Position numbers and translations under genes: made by a program
The notes under the pieces: generated by a model
The model's database searches: none
Told to the model about the DNA's origin: nothing
What the model saw: only the letters and a program-made list of their open reading frames with translations
Origin: Hypomesus transpacificus
Taxonomy: Eukaryota > Chordata > Actinopteri > Osmeriformes > Osmeridae
Length of the DNA: 64,000 nucleotides
Direction: 5' to 3'
Assembly: GCF_021917145.1 (NCBI RefSeq)
Contig: NC_061065.1
Span: forward strand, 6,360,082 to 6,424,081
In this document: positions 1 through 12,907 of the stretch, one piece after another
How the letters are laid out: the number at the start of each line of letters is the position of its first letter
Position numbering within the stretch: position 1 is the first letter of the stretch

Positions 1-2852
1 AATAATTTGCTGACATAAGTGGATCTGTGTGGGTCTTACGGTGAGATCCACGGTGCATCCTGTCAGACGGAGCGTTCTCTAGCTCTCTGACCACCAGCTG
101 TCTTCCAGAGGTTCAAGGAGTTTGTGAGGAGTGATACTGTACCTGGTACCATGGGGCCTATCCTTGGACCACATCCTTATTAACCTCCTGTCACCCAACC
201 AAAAGCTAAGCAGCAGCTCTGGCTCCCTGCTGTGGGAAATGTCTGCCTGAATTCAAGCAAAACTTCAGATGTGTGGAAGATTGACATTTCACCCGAGGAC
301 AAGAATGACACATGAATAACTCAAATACTGTATATCCAACCCAACTGGATTGGCTTTGTTTAATTGGATTTGTTTAAATGCTTTACTTTAGAGCAGAGAA
401 TTGTTTGGGTGAATTAATGGATTTATTTTCTCTCTGGAGAAAAAAAAATCCTTCTGGAGATATGCGGTAATAAAGAGAAGATGCCAGAGATTGCAATAGG
501 AAAGCACTGCAGTGATGGAATCCCATGTAGGAATGACCGTCTCTTTCTCTGGCTGTCTCTATCTTCATCTCCCCCACTCACTGTTGCTCACTTAGCTCTA
601 TTTCTGGTGTTGCCAGCTAAATGATTGCACAATGTTCAGCTGCCTTACGCACGCACATCAGTAACTGGGGTCCTGATCAAAGTAAATTAGCAAAATCAAA
701 ATATTAATATCCTCTACACTGGCAAGATATGTGACATTGCTATATTTAGAACAGAATTTGAATTCAGATCAAAGTTTAGCGACAGGGAGGCAGTGAAAAA
801 TACTATGCAGTCATCCATTACCAAAAACTGAGAAGATCCTGTCCCCCTTGTCCTGGCTCTTTCATGCTGGTTCTGCTATGTTATCTTCTGCCAAAGTATT
901 TCACTGCAAAGTACCATTCTTTTTGAACACCTGCTGTAGCAGGTTAGGATTTAGCGTTTTTCATGACAAATTATTGTGTGGAGACTTGCAGAAGAACTGC
1001 ACTATATAATACTTTACATCCTTGTGGTGTTCTTTTGAAGAAGCCAAATACCATGTGAGCACATCTGCATTGCTTACTTTTTTACCTCATGAAGACAACA
1101 GACTTAACAGACTCCTATGGGCTCTGGCACTGAGAACTACCTTATTCTTGTTTAAGACCCAGTGATCCTCTCAAGAAATCCTTAGTGTCACTGAGGAGTC
1201 ACAACAAGTGGCATCAGTAGGAATGTTTGGTGTGGATCTATGTCTATACACTAGGCCTACATGATGTATTCATCTGAAAAGTTCCTTGGACAAGGATCTT
1301 ATTCTTAAAACATGAGATATGACTTCTGAAACTGTTATAAAAGCTTTAAAGATGACAAACCATCTTTATCTTAACAAGCATAAGCTGCATTTTCTACTTA
1401 AACCTCAAAGCAAGATATCTGGGGCAATTATTACTGACAGTATCTGAAGAACAATTGTTTGAACTCGTAGAAACAAACTATTCACAGCTACAGTGCTAAG
1501 TTGAAAGTGTTTACTCATGCACCTCAATTTGATTACATTACAAGGAGGCACTCTCGTAATTTCTAAATTGCTGAGGAAACTTGGCCTAATCTTTTGAAAG
1601 AGTAGCAATGCATAAAGAAAAGAGAGAATTGCTTTGATGTTCAGAATGAGATTGAACTCTTGTCCCTCCCTGAAGGAAATGCAGCATATCAAACATGTGT
1701 CTTGTTTATTAAATGTTCAGATTTAGAAGCTTGAAGGTGCTCTGAGGTATTTGATCATTGACAATCCACATCTATGGTCTTGACATACTTTTTAGAAGGT
1801 TGACAAAAAACAATACTTGAGGAAAATGCTTTCTTTTTTCAATCAAGTGAGGGTGTGGGCTTTTCAGCAATCACCTCATAAACATGCACAGACATTAACT
1901 GCAAAAAAGGCAGACCGTGCTGTAAGTTTATAAATAGCAACGAGGCCTTATACACACTTGCTGTTTCTGTTACGATGGCGTAATATTATCTGGCTGTTGT
2001 TTGTGGTCTGCACCATAGGCACACTTCATGAACCATTTTGCAAAGCTGCAACGCAACCAGTCAGCTTAACAATTGTGCCTATACATTCCAAGAGGCATAT
2101 GAATTAAAAGATGGTTGTTTTAGTTTTACTAATCTATTTTATAACAATTTACTTAAATCTAACCACGGTGGTTAACGATTTGCAGTAGGTCTACATTTTG
2201 CCAGAATATTTTGACCATTTGGAAGTTATAAAAATACAACTGAAAATTATTTATAAATTATTATTTTTTGCAATGGCACCAGAGAGTGCTAATGTGCCGA
2301 AATAAGAAAATAGAGAGAAAAGGCCAGGAACATACATTTGAATTTTCTGCAATGTAAAAGCCTTGATTTTTCTTAAAATGTTCTTCTCTGATAATATCTG
2401 TCTTACACTACCTGTCATTTATTATCATTGCATTGGCAATATCTGTGTTGCATACTTGTACTCAAAGCAATTGCTCTGGGATTGATAAAATTCTGCTCAG
2501 AATCTGATGCTCTCATGAAAGTGCATCGAGTTCATTACTTACTGTATCTTCTGACATCGCCGTGAAAACCTCCCTCTTTTGACTGTCCTTTACCGCTCTC
2601 TAGTGTCCATTAATGTCAACTACAAGCTTTAAACTAGAAGCCTATTTGAACATCGTCGCTTTCCGTACTACGTTGCAGTTATGTTGACGTGTGGTTAGTT
2701 GAAAACTAGCGTTGGGTAGCCTAGCTAGCTAATTAAGTAGACAAATGTGTGATGTTGTCGCTGTCAACTACTCAATTGACTTTACATTTTGCAGCATTCT
2801 ATCTTAGCTTCTCCATTTTGAGCAAATTGTAATTTATATACAATTATCAACA
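1..2852. other. Intergenic / UFL1 5' flank, no gene recognised
   Basis: No coding exon, RNA gene or clear transposon was recognised. Short ORFs (for example 383-577 and 1405-1692 on the minus strand) have no recognisable protein content. The last ~250 bases before position 2853 should contain the UFL1 promoter and 5' UTR. No TATA box or strong CpG island is evident there. The sequence is AT-rich. Confidence 0.6.
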
Positions 2853-5800
2853 ATGGCAGAGGCCTGGGAAGAAATCCGACGACTTGCAGCCGATTTCCAG
2901 AGAGCACAGTTTGCAGACACTGTACAGAGGTAGGTAGCGCTAAAGAACTAGCTACTGGTATTACAAAGTACTATCACATGCTAGCTTGCTAAGAAGTCAT
3001 GTTTGTATTTAGCTAGTTAGCATCTAATAACAATAGTGGCATTCCAAGAGTAGACAACGTTAATCCGACTGTATGTGGTAGCTTGCTACTTGGTTAACCA
3101 AATTCCCCATAATGTAGAGCAGATTTATATTTTGCTCAAGCATATCAAACATAGCTAACAGCTGCTTGTTAGGCTAACGATATCCCCAGTCCAGTTGACC
3201 AGTCAGCTGCTGCAACCTAGTGTCAAAGGAGCATGTTATCGATGTCCACAGGCTGTCAGAGAGGAACTGCATTGAAATTATTGCCAAACTTGTGGAAGAG
3301 AAAAAGTTGGATGTGGTGCACACACTTGATGGAAAAGAATATATCACCCCGACTCAGATCAGCAGGGAAATTCGCGATGAGCTGTATGTTCATGGAGGTC
3401 TGTACTCAGTCGTTAACCAACTCTTTACGATAATATGTCGCACGTATTGCCACAATTGTTATCTTGAGCTTATTTTTTCTTCCACTTATTTTAGGCCGCA
3501 TCAACATTGTCGACCTGCAGAAGGTGTGTCAGCAGTTGTATATGTACATATTATTCGTTCATCTATGTACAACTTTCATAAGATTCTTACGTTTGATGTT
3601 TCACATTGTGTGTCATTGCAGTAAAATAAGTACCTTTTATTTGTGATTGTTTGCAGATCATTAATGTTGACTGGGTCCATGTTGAGAGCAGAGCCAGTGA
3701 CATAGCAAGATCAGATAGAGGTGTTCAACTTGTGTTGGGACAGCTCATAGATGTGTAAGTATTTCTGGATATGAAAATTGTCAGAACAATTTCCTCTAAA
3801 TGAAGTTATGAATGATTGTCTGCCCAAGATGTTAATGTCTTCACTTGCTTTCAGGACATACCTGGATCGTATGGCTGAGGAATTGAACGATAAACTGCTG
3901 GAGGCTGGAATGATGAGTATTGCTGAACTATGTAAGGCCTATGACCTACCAGGGGATTTTCTGACTGAGGTGAGTCAATTAACTATTGTGCCATGTGCCA
4001 CTGAATTTCCTTTGAAGAAAACGAGCCTGTTTGCAAGTACTTGAACTACAATGCACAGATACATACCCTGAAGTCATACCGCATCCTTTCATATTCTGTT
4101 TGATGTTTCTCCGGTCTGTTATTGCTTCTCCAGCTCATTCATCAACGTTGAATTATTATAACTTTGTATTATAAATCTGTCTCCTAGGAATTGTCCAAAC
4201 GCCTTGGGAAGATAATAGAAGGCGAGATGGATCAGTATAATAGGGGTGTGATTTTCACCCCAGCTTTTGTGTCACGCCACAAAGCTCGCATTCGGGGGCT
4301 GTTCAGTGCAGTTACAAGGTAGATTATACGTCTTGGCTTGTATCTGCTGTTGTATTATCTTAACCTACGCTTAAGTTTGTAACATAACCTTATGTGTCAT
4401 GTCTTTGACTGCAGGCCCACACCAGTCAGTACCATGATTGGAACATTCGGTTTCCAGGAACATCTCTTATATTGTAAGCAGGTCTAGTTGTCTTGTGGGG
4501 TATATATGTTTTGGAAATTATATTTCATTAGCTATTTGTATGTGCCAGAAAACCTTGGTTTAACATGTTTTGTTGGTGGTTTCCCAGCTGTCTTGGAGGA
4601 GCTGGTGAACACGGGCCGACTGAAAGGCACAGTGGTTGGAGGCAGGCAGGATAAAGCCGTTTATATTCCCGACATCTACTCCAAAACCCAGAACTCATGG
4701 GTGGACTCCTTCCTCAGGCAGAATGGTTATTTAGGTACCCACATCTACCAGGATCGCATAAGTGAATTTGTCACATTTTTCCAAATGGTTTAAATCAGAG
4801 GTTTTCAACCGGGGGTCCGCGGCCCCCTGGTGGTCTGCGGCGGCATTGCAGGGGTCTGCGACACAAGCCTATGGCTGTGTCTACTACCGCGCACTTTACA
4901 AAGTACACTGCAATACAGTGCACTGCAAAACAGTGCACTTACATATTCAGTGCACTCCGTCACTGATAAGTGCTGTCTCAAATGGAACACTTAAGTTAAA
5001 CACTTGGTGGAAGTGACGGACGCAAATCTGCTCGCGACACCCGCAAAACCTGCCAAAATGAACGCGCTTCTCCACTCAAGTGGAAAAAAGCTGCTGAAAA
5101 GGCTCCTCCTTTTCCGCTACGTAGCCAATATGGCGCCCGTTTAGGGCGAGTAGTGTCCATCGTTGTACACAGTTTTTTTTGGACCGTTTGCAGTGCGCCA
5201 TCCGGGTACTTTCAGTGCACTGAATTTCTGCAGGTTTTGTGAGTGAAGCGGCCTAAGCACTGAAAGTCAGTGCTCGAAGTGCACAAGTGGGCGGTAGTAG
5301 ACACAGCTTAAGTTGATCAGTCCACCATTTTTTATATAAATTCGCTAAACAGATTTTTCTAGATTTGTTTGAGGTTTTTTTACATTAACATTTAGTCATT
5401 TAGCAGACGCTCTTATCCAGAGCGACTTACAGTAAGTGCAGGGACATTCCCCGAGGCAAGTAGGGTGAAGTGCCATGCCCAAGGACACAACGTCATGGTG
5501 TGGCCGGGAATCGAACTGGCGACCTTTAGATTACTAGCCCGACTCCCTCACCGCTCAGCCACCTGACTCCCCTTTTCCCCTTTTCTTTTAATTTATATTT
5601 TATTATTGTTCAGAATCTCTCATACACATATTTCAATTTTTCAGATTCTATGTATATTGTTTGAGGTTTTTAAGTAGATATATCGAGATTTGTTTGAGGT
5701 TTTCAAATGAAAACAACATGGAAAACCAAATGTTAAAACTTCCTTCTATGCACGCACACACACACAGGCACGCGCGCGCAGGCACATCAGTGGGCCGTGG

Positions 5801-8800
5801 ATTACTTTCTAGTAAGAATGGTGGTCCCTGGGACAAAACCAGTTGAAAACCCCTGGTTTAAATACTGATTACAGTCACGTCTTCCTGACTGTCATAATGT
5901 GTCAGTTAGGTAAGTCACATCGACGATCTTTCCATATTCGTCTTCTTTTCTTTCTCTTTATTTGAATCCTCTCAGAGTTTGATGCCTTGATAAGGCTTGG
6001 GATCCCTGAGCCTGCAACCTACATCAGGAAGCGCTTCAAGTCCAGCAAGCTGCTGTTCCTGAGAGCCGTCTGTGTGGGCCAGGTCATCGTGGACCAGGTG
6101 GAAGCGTCTGTGGAGGAGGCGGTCAGCTCAGCCACCTGGACTGACCTTCAGGTCCGATGCCCCAACTTCATTGGATGTTTCTTTAAGGAGTCACATTAGG
6201 CTGACAAATCGGATCGTCCACTGACCCGCTCTCCATCTGTTTCTCTTTTGATGTAGTCCATGTTGCCCAGCTGTCTGTCTGACGAGGACATAGGCATTCT
6301 GATCAACCAGGCCATGAGAAACACCAACGTTCATTCCTCTGCCCGAGTGCTGGGAGGCACTGTGGTCGTCAGCGAGAAATTCATTGGCAACTGTCTCTCC
6401 CTCTTTGAGGAAGCCATGCAGCATAAAGCCCAGAAGGTAGGCCTGGTTATATCATGGTATTGTAGGGATGCTCATAATACAAATGTTGACATGTTAGTAA
6501 AGTGCTGCCAATTGAGTGACAGTGTTGCAAGATTTAGCATCTGTTCACCTCCCCTAGTGATAATAATAATAACAAAGTCGTGACTAGCGACAAATCTAGT
6601 GACTTTTTGCTACCTTGGCAACCTCTGTTTTTGTTGAGTGGCAGCAAAGTAATTGTAGGCTACTTCCGTGTTGTGCAGCCAAGCTGCAAAGATCAAGCTC
6701 TTATGGGAAGAAAAAGTGTTTTATTGATATATTTTTTTTATCGGTTAAATATTGTCGGTTAATGGTAGTTAACAAGCATCGATTAAAAAAATGAGCATCC
6801 CTATATTGTTTCATTATTGACGTAATAGTCCGACGTGATAAAGTTCCCCAAATTATAGGGGGGTCAGATGGCTGAGCGGTTAGGGATTCGCGCTATTAAT
6901 CAGAAGGTTGCCAGTTAGATTCCCGACCGTGCCTAATGACGTTGTGTCCTTGGGCAAGGCACTTCACCCTACTTGCCTCAGGGAGAATGTCCCTGTACTT
7001 ACTGTAAGTCTGCTAAATGACGTAACGTTAAAGCAACCCCGCCGGTCTCTCAGGAGGTGAAAAACAACCCTGTGTTCCTGATAACCGAAGAGGACCTCAA
7101 GCAGTCGTCTGTAGTGAGCGAGGGCCCAAACACTTCCAAAAAAGAGAAGAGGGAGGCCGAGCGACGGAAAAAGGCCACAGGTAGCGATGACCTATTTCTA
7201 GATTCCCCTCATCCTTTATCTTTCTGCACCATTGGCATTCTGGAATATTTTGGTTGAACTCTTTGCCACTTCTGACTTATACTTTGCTGACAACAGATGA
7301 TGTTTAAGATATAAAAAATAAATAAAAAGTTTGCATCCTAGCGTGATTTGAACATAGACGAAAAGCGGACCTTTTTCCTAGCACATGTCACATTTGTTGG
7401 TTTTCAGAGGGCAGTGGCAGTGTAAAAAGTGGTGGAGGCGGCAACGCCAGAGAGATCCGGATACGCAAGACCAAGAAAAAGGGCAAGAGGGACGATGACA
7501 GCGATGAAGAAACAACCGCCACCCAGCAGAGTACGACAGAAGCTCTTTGACATTGTTGCTGCTGCGTGTTATCACTGACCTAATGACGGAGAATGTGAGC
7601 TCGTTAAGCCAGAACACTGTAACAAGTTCTTAATGGCTGCTTTGGCAAATGTTACTCCCTTAGGTTATTAATCCTGTCATCGGAAGACAAAGGGAGGTTT
7701 AGTTCCCCTGGAGTCTAATTACATTTTGTGTAACTCTTTTGCAGATCGTAACAGACAGACAGAGGTAGACTTTATGACGGCGGAGGAGATTGCAGCTGTC
7801 TTAGAAGAGCGGGTTTGTGACTGCCCTGAAGACATCTTGTCTGAACTGGCAGAACAGTTAACAAGGTACAAGTCCCTATTGAGCTGACTAGGAGTGTTTA
7901 TTCAGAGGTTGACATACATTTTTTGGGCCACTTGTCCTTCAGGCAAGTTGGACATATTTTTTACTTGTCCAACACCTGAATGTATTTGCCCAAAACAAAA
8001 ACATTTGCTAATTTATAAAAAAAGACAACTATAGACAGATAGCAAGTTGATAAATGTTATTTTATAACTGATTGGGGTTGTTTCGTACAAAGTACTTGAA
8101 GGTATTTTATTTTTACTTGTCCCGGACAATTGGACAAGCCTAAATGTCGATCACTCCTATTGTTGTCTGCCTCCCCTTTTGAGAAAACGGGTTGTTAGTT
8201 ATACACTGTTAATATTCATCTATGCCCTTCCCCTAAAAGTCAGTGTGCCTACCGTTCAGCATCAGCATATGCATGAGCTGTGTGTGGTTCTGTTTCAGGC
8301 CTTTGAAGAAGACTTATCAGGAAGTGATGCGGGCAGTGTTCCTGTCCTCCACCTGTTCCCCGTCTGGACCCACCAAGAAGAGGAGCGTGAAGGAGCTGCA
8401 GGAGGAGCTGGCCAACCTGTACAACAACATCCGACTCTTTGAAAAAGGGACCAAGTTCTTCTCAGGTTAGTGAATTTTTAAGGGCAGCCGCAGTGTACGA
8501 TAAATCGACCGTACTCATTTTCGAAAGCATTCCAAACGTGAAACCGAAATATTCCCAATCGTAAACATCACCTGAAATGCTTTGACCGCACAGACGAGAC
8601 CCAGGTCACTATAGTGAAGCACATCCTGAAGACCGTGTGTACAGATGTCACCAACATCCTGGTGAACTTCCTGGCAGCAGAACTCATGATGTCTGCAGAA
8701 AGCCCAAGCTCCATCACCAACGAGGTCAGCTCTCACCGTGACACACTCCTCGCCCTCGCCATCCTAGCAGAGCTAGTGGCAGTCTTGGCAAGGCTGTGGA

Positions 8801-9777
8801 CACATTCCTATTCCATGTGTCTTTTCCCTGTAGGTTAGAGCAAAGATCCTGGGAAAGCTGCAAGAGGAAACTAGGACACCTTTGATGAAGCTGCACAACT
8901 GCTTGAATGGCAAAGTGAGCTCAACATTCAGTTGTGAAAGTTGCAGGATGCCCATGGATCTTTTAAGTATTTGACATATCTACAGCTGAATGCACCTTAA
9001 TCAATCTATTTTCCCCCCCCTCCCTCTAGTCAGTTGAAGATTTTCTAGCCAATTTAGAAATTTCTGCAGAGGTGTGCGGATTCATGCTGAAGAAAATTGA
9101 CAAGAAAAAAGAGAGGTAAAACTGCACGCTGTGAAGAAATGTTATTCAGATCAAACGCATTCCAATACTTAAACAAATGTATCCTCCATGGCCCAGTCGG
9201 AAGTTCCGGTGTGTTGACTGTGTTCACTCTCCCCCCTCAGACAGGCCTTGTTCATGCACAGGCAGGCTCTGCTGGAGCAGCTGAAGGACTCGGACGACCC
9301 CGCCCTGGTGTTGCATCTGGCCAGCGTGCTCCTGTTCCAGGGCAGCACCAGCTGCATGCTGCACGCCCCTGGACGCTGCGTACCCCAGATCATCGGGACC
9401 CTCACCGGACGCATTCCTGACGTACGACACCCCCCCCCCCCTCCCCCCGTCTGTCTGAGTAGCAAACCTTCAGCTTCCGTAGCACCCAAGTATTTGGATT
9501 GTGTTTCTGTTTGGTGGTTTTGACGTTTTGGGTTTCCTCTGGTGTTGTGTTTCAGGAGCAGCACAGGCTGCTGTCCAGATGTCAGATGCTGGTGGTCAAG
9601 CAGCTGGTGGGCCAGGATCAGGGCCAGGACCAGGGCCAGGACCAGGGAGGCAGCCAGGGGGACCACCCAGAGGAGGGGGACCAGGCACAGGTCATCCAGA
9701 AGGAGCTGGTGGGGCTCGTGGCGGAAGTGAAAGATCTGGTCATCACTCCGAAAAAGACTGCCGCCACAGAGGAGTGA
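2853..9777 (+). CDS. ufl1: UFL1, E3 UFM1-protein ligase 1 (19 coding exons, complete)
   Basis: Scaffold-type E3 ligase that, in the known family, works with UFC1, DDRGK1 and CDK5RAP3 to attach UFM1 to ER and ribosomal substrates; it has no catalytic cysteine. Exons: 2853-2929, 3252-3397, 3495-3523, 3657-3754, 3855-3969, 4188-4318, 4415-4473, 4588-4734, 5976-6151, 6257-6436, 7054-7180, 7408-7530, 7745-7865, 8299-8465, 8594-8724, 8834-8914, 9030-9115, 9241-9421, 9556-9777. They join in frame to 798 aa; human UFL1 is about 794 aa. The start ATG (2853) opens [15 protein letters not shown], the family N-terminus. Diagnostic stretches are [37 protein letters not shown] and [17 protein letters not shown] sequence near the C-terminus, with a basic [12 protein letters not shown] linker. 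The exon 9 donor is a weak GTCCGA. The last exon holds a Gly-Gln-Asp-Gln tandem repeat. Intron 8 carries a hAT-like insertion and intron 10 a SINE. Identity is secure; a few junctions could be off by a base or two. Confidence 0.97.
4874..5307. mobile_element. Possible nested MITE with inverted ends inside the hAT element
   Basis: GCTGTGTCTACTACCGC begins at 4874 and its reverse complement ends at 5307, followed on both sides by similar CACTT sequence. The interior is GC-rich, with several AGTGCACT palindromes and no ORF. No convincing target duplication was found, so it may be a subterminal inverted repeat of the surrounding hAT element rather than a separate insertion. Confidence 0.45.
5380..5572 (-). 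mobile_element. tRNA-derived SINE (minus), nested in hAT element
   Basis: In minus orientation it has a tRNA-like head (ggctgagcggtgaggga, A-box-like), a middle with gtccttgggca-type sequence, and a 3' tail ending in ctctggataagagcgtctg then ctaaatgactaaatg. This family recurs at 6860, 21803, 26958 and 52562 in the window. The tail resembles L2-type LINE tails used by fish SINEs. The family name is not certain. Confidence 0.85.
6860..7030 (+). mobile_element. tRNA-derived SINE (plus) directly upstream of UFL1 exon 11
   Basis: The same SINE family in sense orientation to UFL1: head gggtcagatggctgagcggt, middle gtgtccttgggcaaggcac, and shortened tail ending tctgctaaatgacg. The tail ends about 20-25 bases before the exon 11 acceptor (exon starts 7054). 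Part of the GCTCTGGATAAGAGC segment is missing from the tail. Confidence 0.85.
9604..9645 (+). repeat. ufl1: Coding minisatellite (GQDQ) in UFL1 exon 19
   Basis: A 12-bp unit (cagggccaggac type) is repeated three to four times and encodes tandem GQDQ. It lies just after the conserved VVKQLVGQ stretch, in the variable C-terminal tail of UFL1. It stays in frame and the ORF continues to the stop at 9777. Confidence 0.85.
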
Positions 9778-9949
9778 CCGAATCCATGTCGTGACAGAAA
9801 TGTTTCAAATGAATGATTGCGTTGAATCATTCAAAGGTTGTCTTAACAGAACAAAAATTGTCAACTGTTTTATCTGTTCTCTATAGGAAAATTTTTTTTT
9901 TAAGTATTACATGGTAGCATTGAGAAATGGTAATGGCCCAGTCATTTGA

Positions 9950-9955
9950 AATAAA
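9950..9955 (+). other. ufl1: UFL1 polyadenylation signal candidate
   Basis: A canonical AATAAA lies 173 bases after the UFL1 stop codon. A second candidate AATAAA lies at about 10040 (gatgaaataaaatg). Either could end the transcript. Confidence 0.55.
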
Positions 9956-11527
9956 TGTCCTCTAAATTCCTTTGTGGGATGTTTCTTGTCATAATTAACA
10001 TGAAAATCCTCAGTGAGGTAATAATGTCACTAAAGATGAAATAAAATGTCTAAACAACTTGACCCCATCAATGTGTCCATGCATCTGTTTTTGTTGTTGT
10101 TGATCGTACTAAGAATGTTGACCGACAACAACTGGATGACAACTATATCACTATCTTTATGTTTTTGAGCATTACTTTACATATCACCAGTGCCTTCGAC
10201 AGGAAACAAGTAGGCTACTCATTACAAAAGATGATGCCTACCTGGTTCGGAATGGTTATAGGTATGTATGTAACTTCCCCATCCTCTAACAATGAAAGTG
10301 AACTCTAAATAAAAAGTTCAAAATTATGAAGGAAATAAAATGTCAGAAACAATTTACGTTGCCTCATTACATTATCATCTCAAGTGACATTTCATCAAAC
10401 AGCTTGAACATTATTGAATTGTAAATGTATGTTTCTGAACAATTGCTTGAAAGCTGTTTCTCTGTGGAGATAATTAACAACACGAGTGGGTGGCCTGAAA
10501 TGTATACATTTCATACAGCCTCTCAGTGCATCAACAGAGGACAAGGAGATATACACAGGCACGTGCCTCACATTGCCATGGAAACAGTGAGATGGCACCG
10601 TCTGGAGCAGTGTTGTGAGAACCAGATTATTTATCTCCCCTCTCCTAGTATATGGCCTCTTACCAGGCCTTAAAATCAATGTCTGATACCTGGACAAGCA
10701 TGTAATGGGATATCGTTGTTACATCTACAGCAGAGTTTGGTTATTGGGGTCAATTTACTGTCGGTCTGTAGTCGTTGTCTGTAACGGACCTGCCTACGTA
10801 GGAGAATGAAACGATGAACCACTTGGCATACTGTTGGAATCTCAAAGAGCTGCTCAGAAAATGCAACCCATAGTTCATGTAAATCATCTTACTTCCAAAG
10901 TTATCCCTTTATTGACATTTTCGTTTTCACATGGAATTTTGTCTGGAGTCATCACATACAATTATAAACACTAACGGAGGAACGTCAAATAGCACAATAT
11001 TGTAATCGCAAACGCATTTTAAATGCTGCAGATGGCAGACGGTTCATTTGGAAGTGCATGTCTGACCTTGCTTTATTTAATACAAAAGCACAGGGATATA
11101 CAAGCAACAATCAACTTTTAGTTGAAAGATACATTTCATGATGGCCTTGAAACACCTGTAGTATAGGCCTACACAAAGTCAAACAAATGAATAAAAGCGA
11201 ACAAGATTTGACTTCTCGTTGTAGGCCGACTACAACTCGCATTAGCGGTTAAATTGTGGATGGTCCATGGAAAAAATGCACAGGTAAGGGGGTTTTAAAC
11301 CACGGCCTCTTGGGGCTTATTGCTTAAATTGACGTTGTAGTGTGTAGCAGAGACAGGAAGTTGTACTTCAGTAGATTGTTCTGGTTTCAGTACTTTACTT
11401 CACTATTTATTTTTCTGCCAACTTTTTACTTTCAGTCGTTAAATGTTTGGCACTAATGTCTGTACTTTCTACTTCTTACGTTTTCAAACCAGGGTCATTA
11501 GGCCTACTTTAGTTTTAAGTAGGCCTA

Positions 11528-12907
11528 GGGGAGAGTGGGGTGAGGTGTGCCAGTTTTTACTTAAAGTGACTTTAGAGCGAGGTCATGAAAGTAATGCTTC
11601 CAACTAAAATATGTACATATATTTCACGATGTGGTGCATCCCTGGGAACAATCACTTTGCATCTGAAATGTAGTATTTAAGAAATATAGCTTTCCGAAAA
11701 GCTTTCCATCTTGTGGCACAACTTGCCCCCGTTGGAGGGTAAGTTGTGCCTTTAGAGAGAACACATTGGGGTTAATTGTGCCATTGATTATTGAAGTAAA
11801 ACAGTATATTTTATTTATTTCAAGTTATTTTACAACATCAAAGGCCGATTTTTGTACAAGCCTATTGCGCCACATGAGCACGTCAAAGGTCAATTTTCCT
11901 AAACAAGGCCTAGGGCTTCATGAACACATCAGAACAAAGTTGAGTTGAGATTTTTTATGCAATTCTATTTAAAGGTAATTTCCATGAACACATGTTCAGA
12001 ACAAAATGAAATTCAAATGAAGACCAAATTGACTGCAATTCTCTTCACAGATCTGGCACAACTTAACCCAGGCCCTTTGGCACAAATCACCCCAATCCCA
12101 CGTTTTTGGAAAAAATGCATCATCCAGCTGTTTTGAGCTAAAATCATGGTAGCTATATAGACTCAATGTGTAGCTAGGGTTGCCAACTTCCTCAACCCTA
12201 AATGAGGGACACTTTCTTCCAGGTACCAACAGCTGACCAACAATAACGGAAATCGCAAGCTTTTATTAGCCACACCATAAACCTACTAATTTCCTGTAAT
12301 TTTGGCAAACCACTTATAGTCACTCGCTTGGATGTATTGTTCATAGTAATAGTCAAGACAATTATTACAAGTTTCTCATTTTGACACCCGATAACGTTCA
12401 CCTCACCAGTGGCCAGTTCACAAACACCGTCACCAACAACCTTGTCCTTTAGCAACGTTTGCGTGAGTTTTGGCGCGTTTACAGTAGCCTAGTATTGGCT
12501 GGTGAGGCTGTGATTGGAAGGGACTGGGGCTGTCCCTGACGGGACAAATCAAAATCACCCATCATTTGGGATGTCCCGGAGAATTTGGGATGGTTGGCAA
12601 CCCTAGGCCTATGTGTAGCTTACCAAAGCACTCAAAAATGAGTGAAATGTTTTCAAACTTGTCTATAACTCTTCAGACAGAACAGTCAAAAAACCTTGAT
12701 CATAGAAATGTTACTCTGGAAGGCAAAAAACTGTTTTTTGAACTTAAATGTGTCTACCTCTCATGCAATGAGGCTCTCTTCTTTGCAGGATGAGTAAAAT
12801 GACTGACTCTTCAAAAATGTGTGGTCACATGACCAATTTCTTCTGTGGTTCCCTAGAAACAGGGGGTGGCACAGCTTCCCCGTGGCACAAATCACCCCAC
12901 TCTCCCC
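11528..12907. mobile_element. DNA transposon / MITE with GGGGAGAGTGGGGTGA ends
   Basis: The left end GGGGAGAGTGGGGTGAGGTG and the reverse complement of the right end, GGGGAGAGTGGGGTGATTTG, match in the first 16 bases and then continue into TGTGCC. TA dinucleotides flank both ends (11526-11527 and 12908-12909). Subterminal copies of ttgtgcc/ggcacaa recur inside (about 11717-11755 and 12055-12095). There is no transposase ORF. It carries a nested element at 12176-12610. The superfamily is not certain. Confidence 0.7.
12176..12610. mobile_element. Nested non-autonomous element with AGGGTTGCCAAC ends
   Basis: The ends are inverted: agggttgccaac on the left and gttggcaaccct on the right. The flanking sequence ATGTGTAGCT (12166-12175) is repeated exactly at 12611-12620, consistent with a target-site duplication of up to 10 bp. 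It sits inside the 11528-12907 element. No coding capacity is evident. The family is not identified. Confidence 0.7.

Larger units (their letters stand above)
4796..5855. mobile_element. Non-autonomous hAT-like DNA transposon in UFL1 intron 8
   Basis: The two ends form terminal inverted repeats: CAGAGGTTTTCAACCGG on the left and CAGGGGTTTTCAACTGG when the right end is reverse-complemented (15 of 17 identical). An exact 8-bp duplication, GTTTAAAT, flanks it at 4788-4795 and 5856-5863. An 8-bp duplication is the hallmark of hAT insertions. No transposase ORF is visible in the 1060 bp. It contains a SINE (5380-5572) and an inner pair of inverted repeats (4874-5307). It separates UFL1 exons 8 and 9 without touching splice sites. 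Confidence 0.85.

Noticed and set aside
4488..4793. 101-aa ORF as an independent small gene
   Set aside because: It is UFL1 exon 8 read through its flanking introns.
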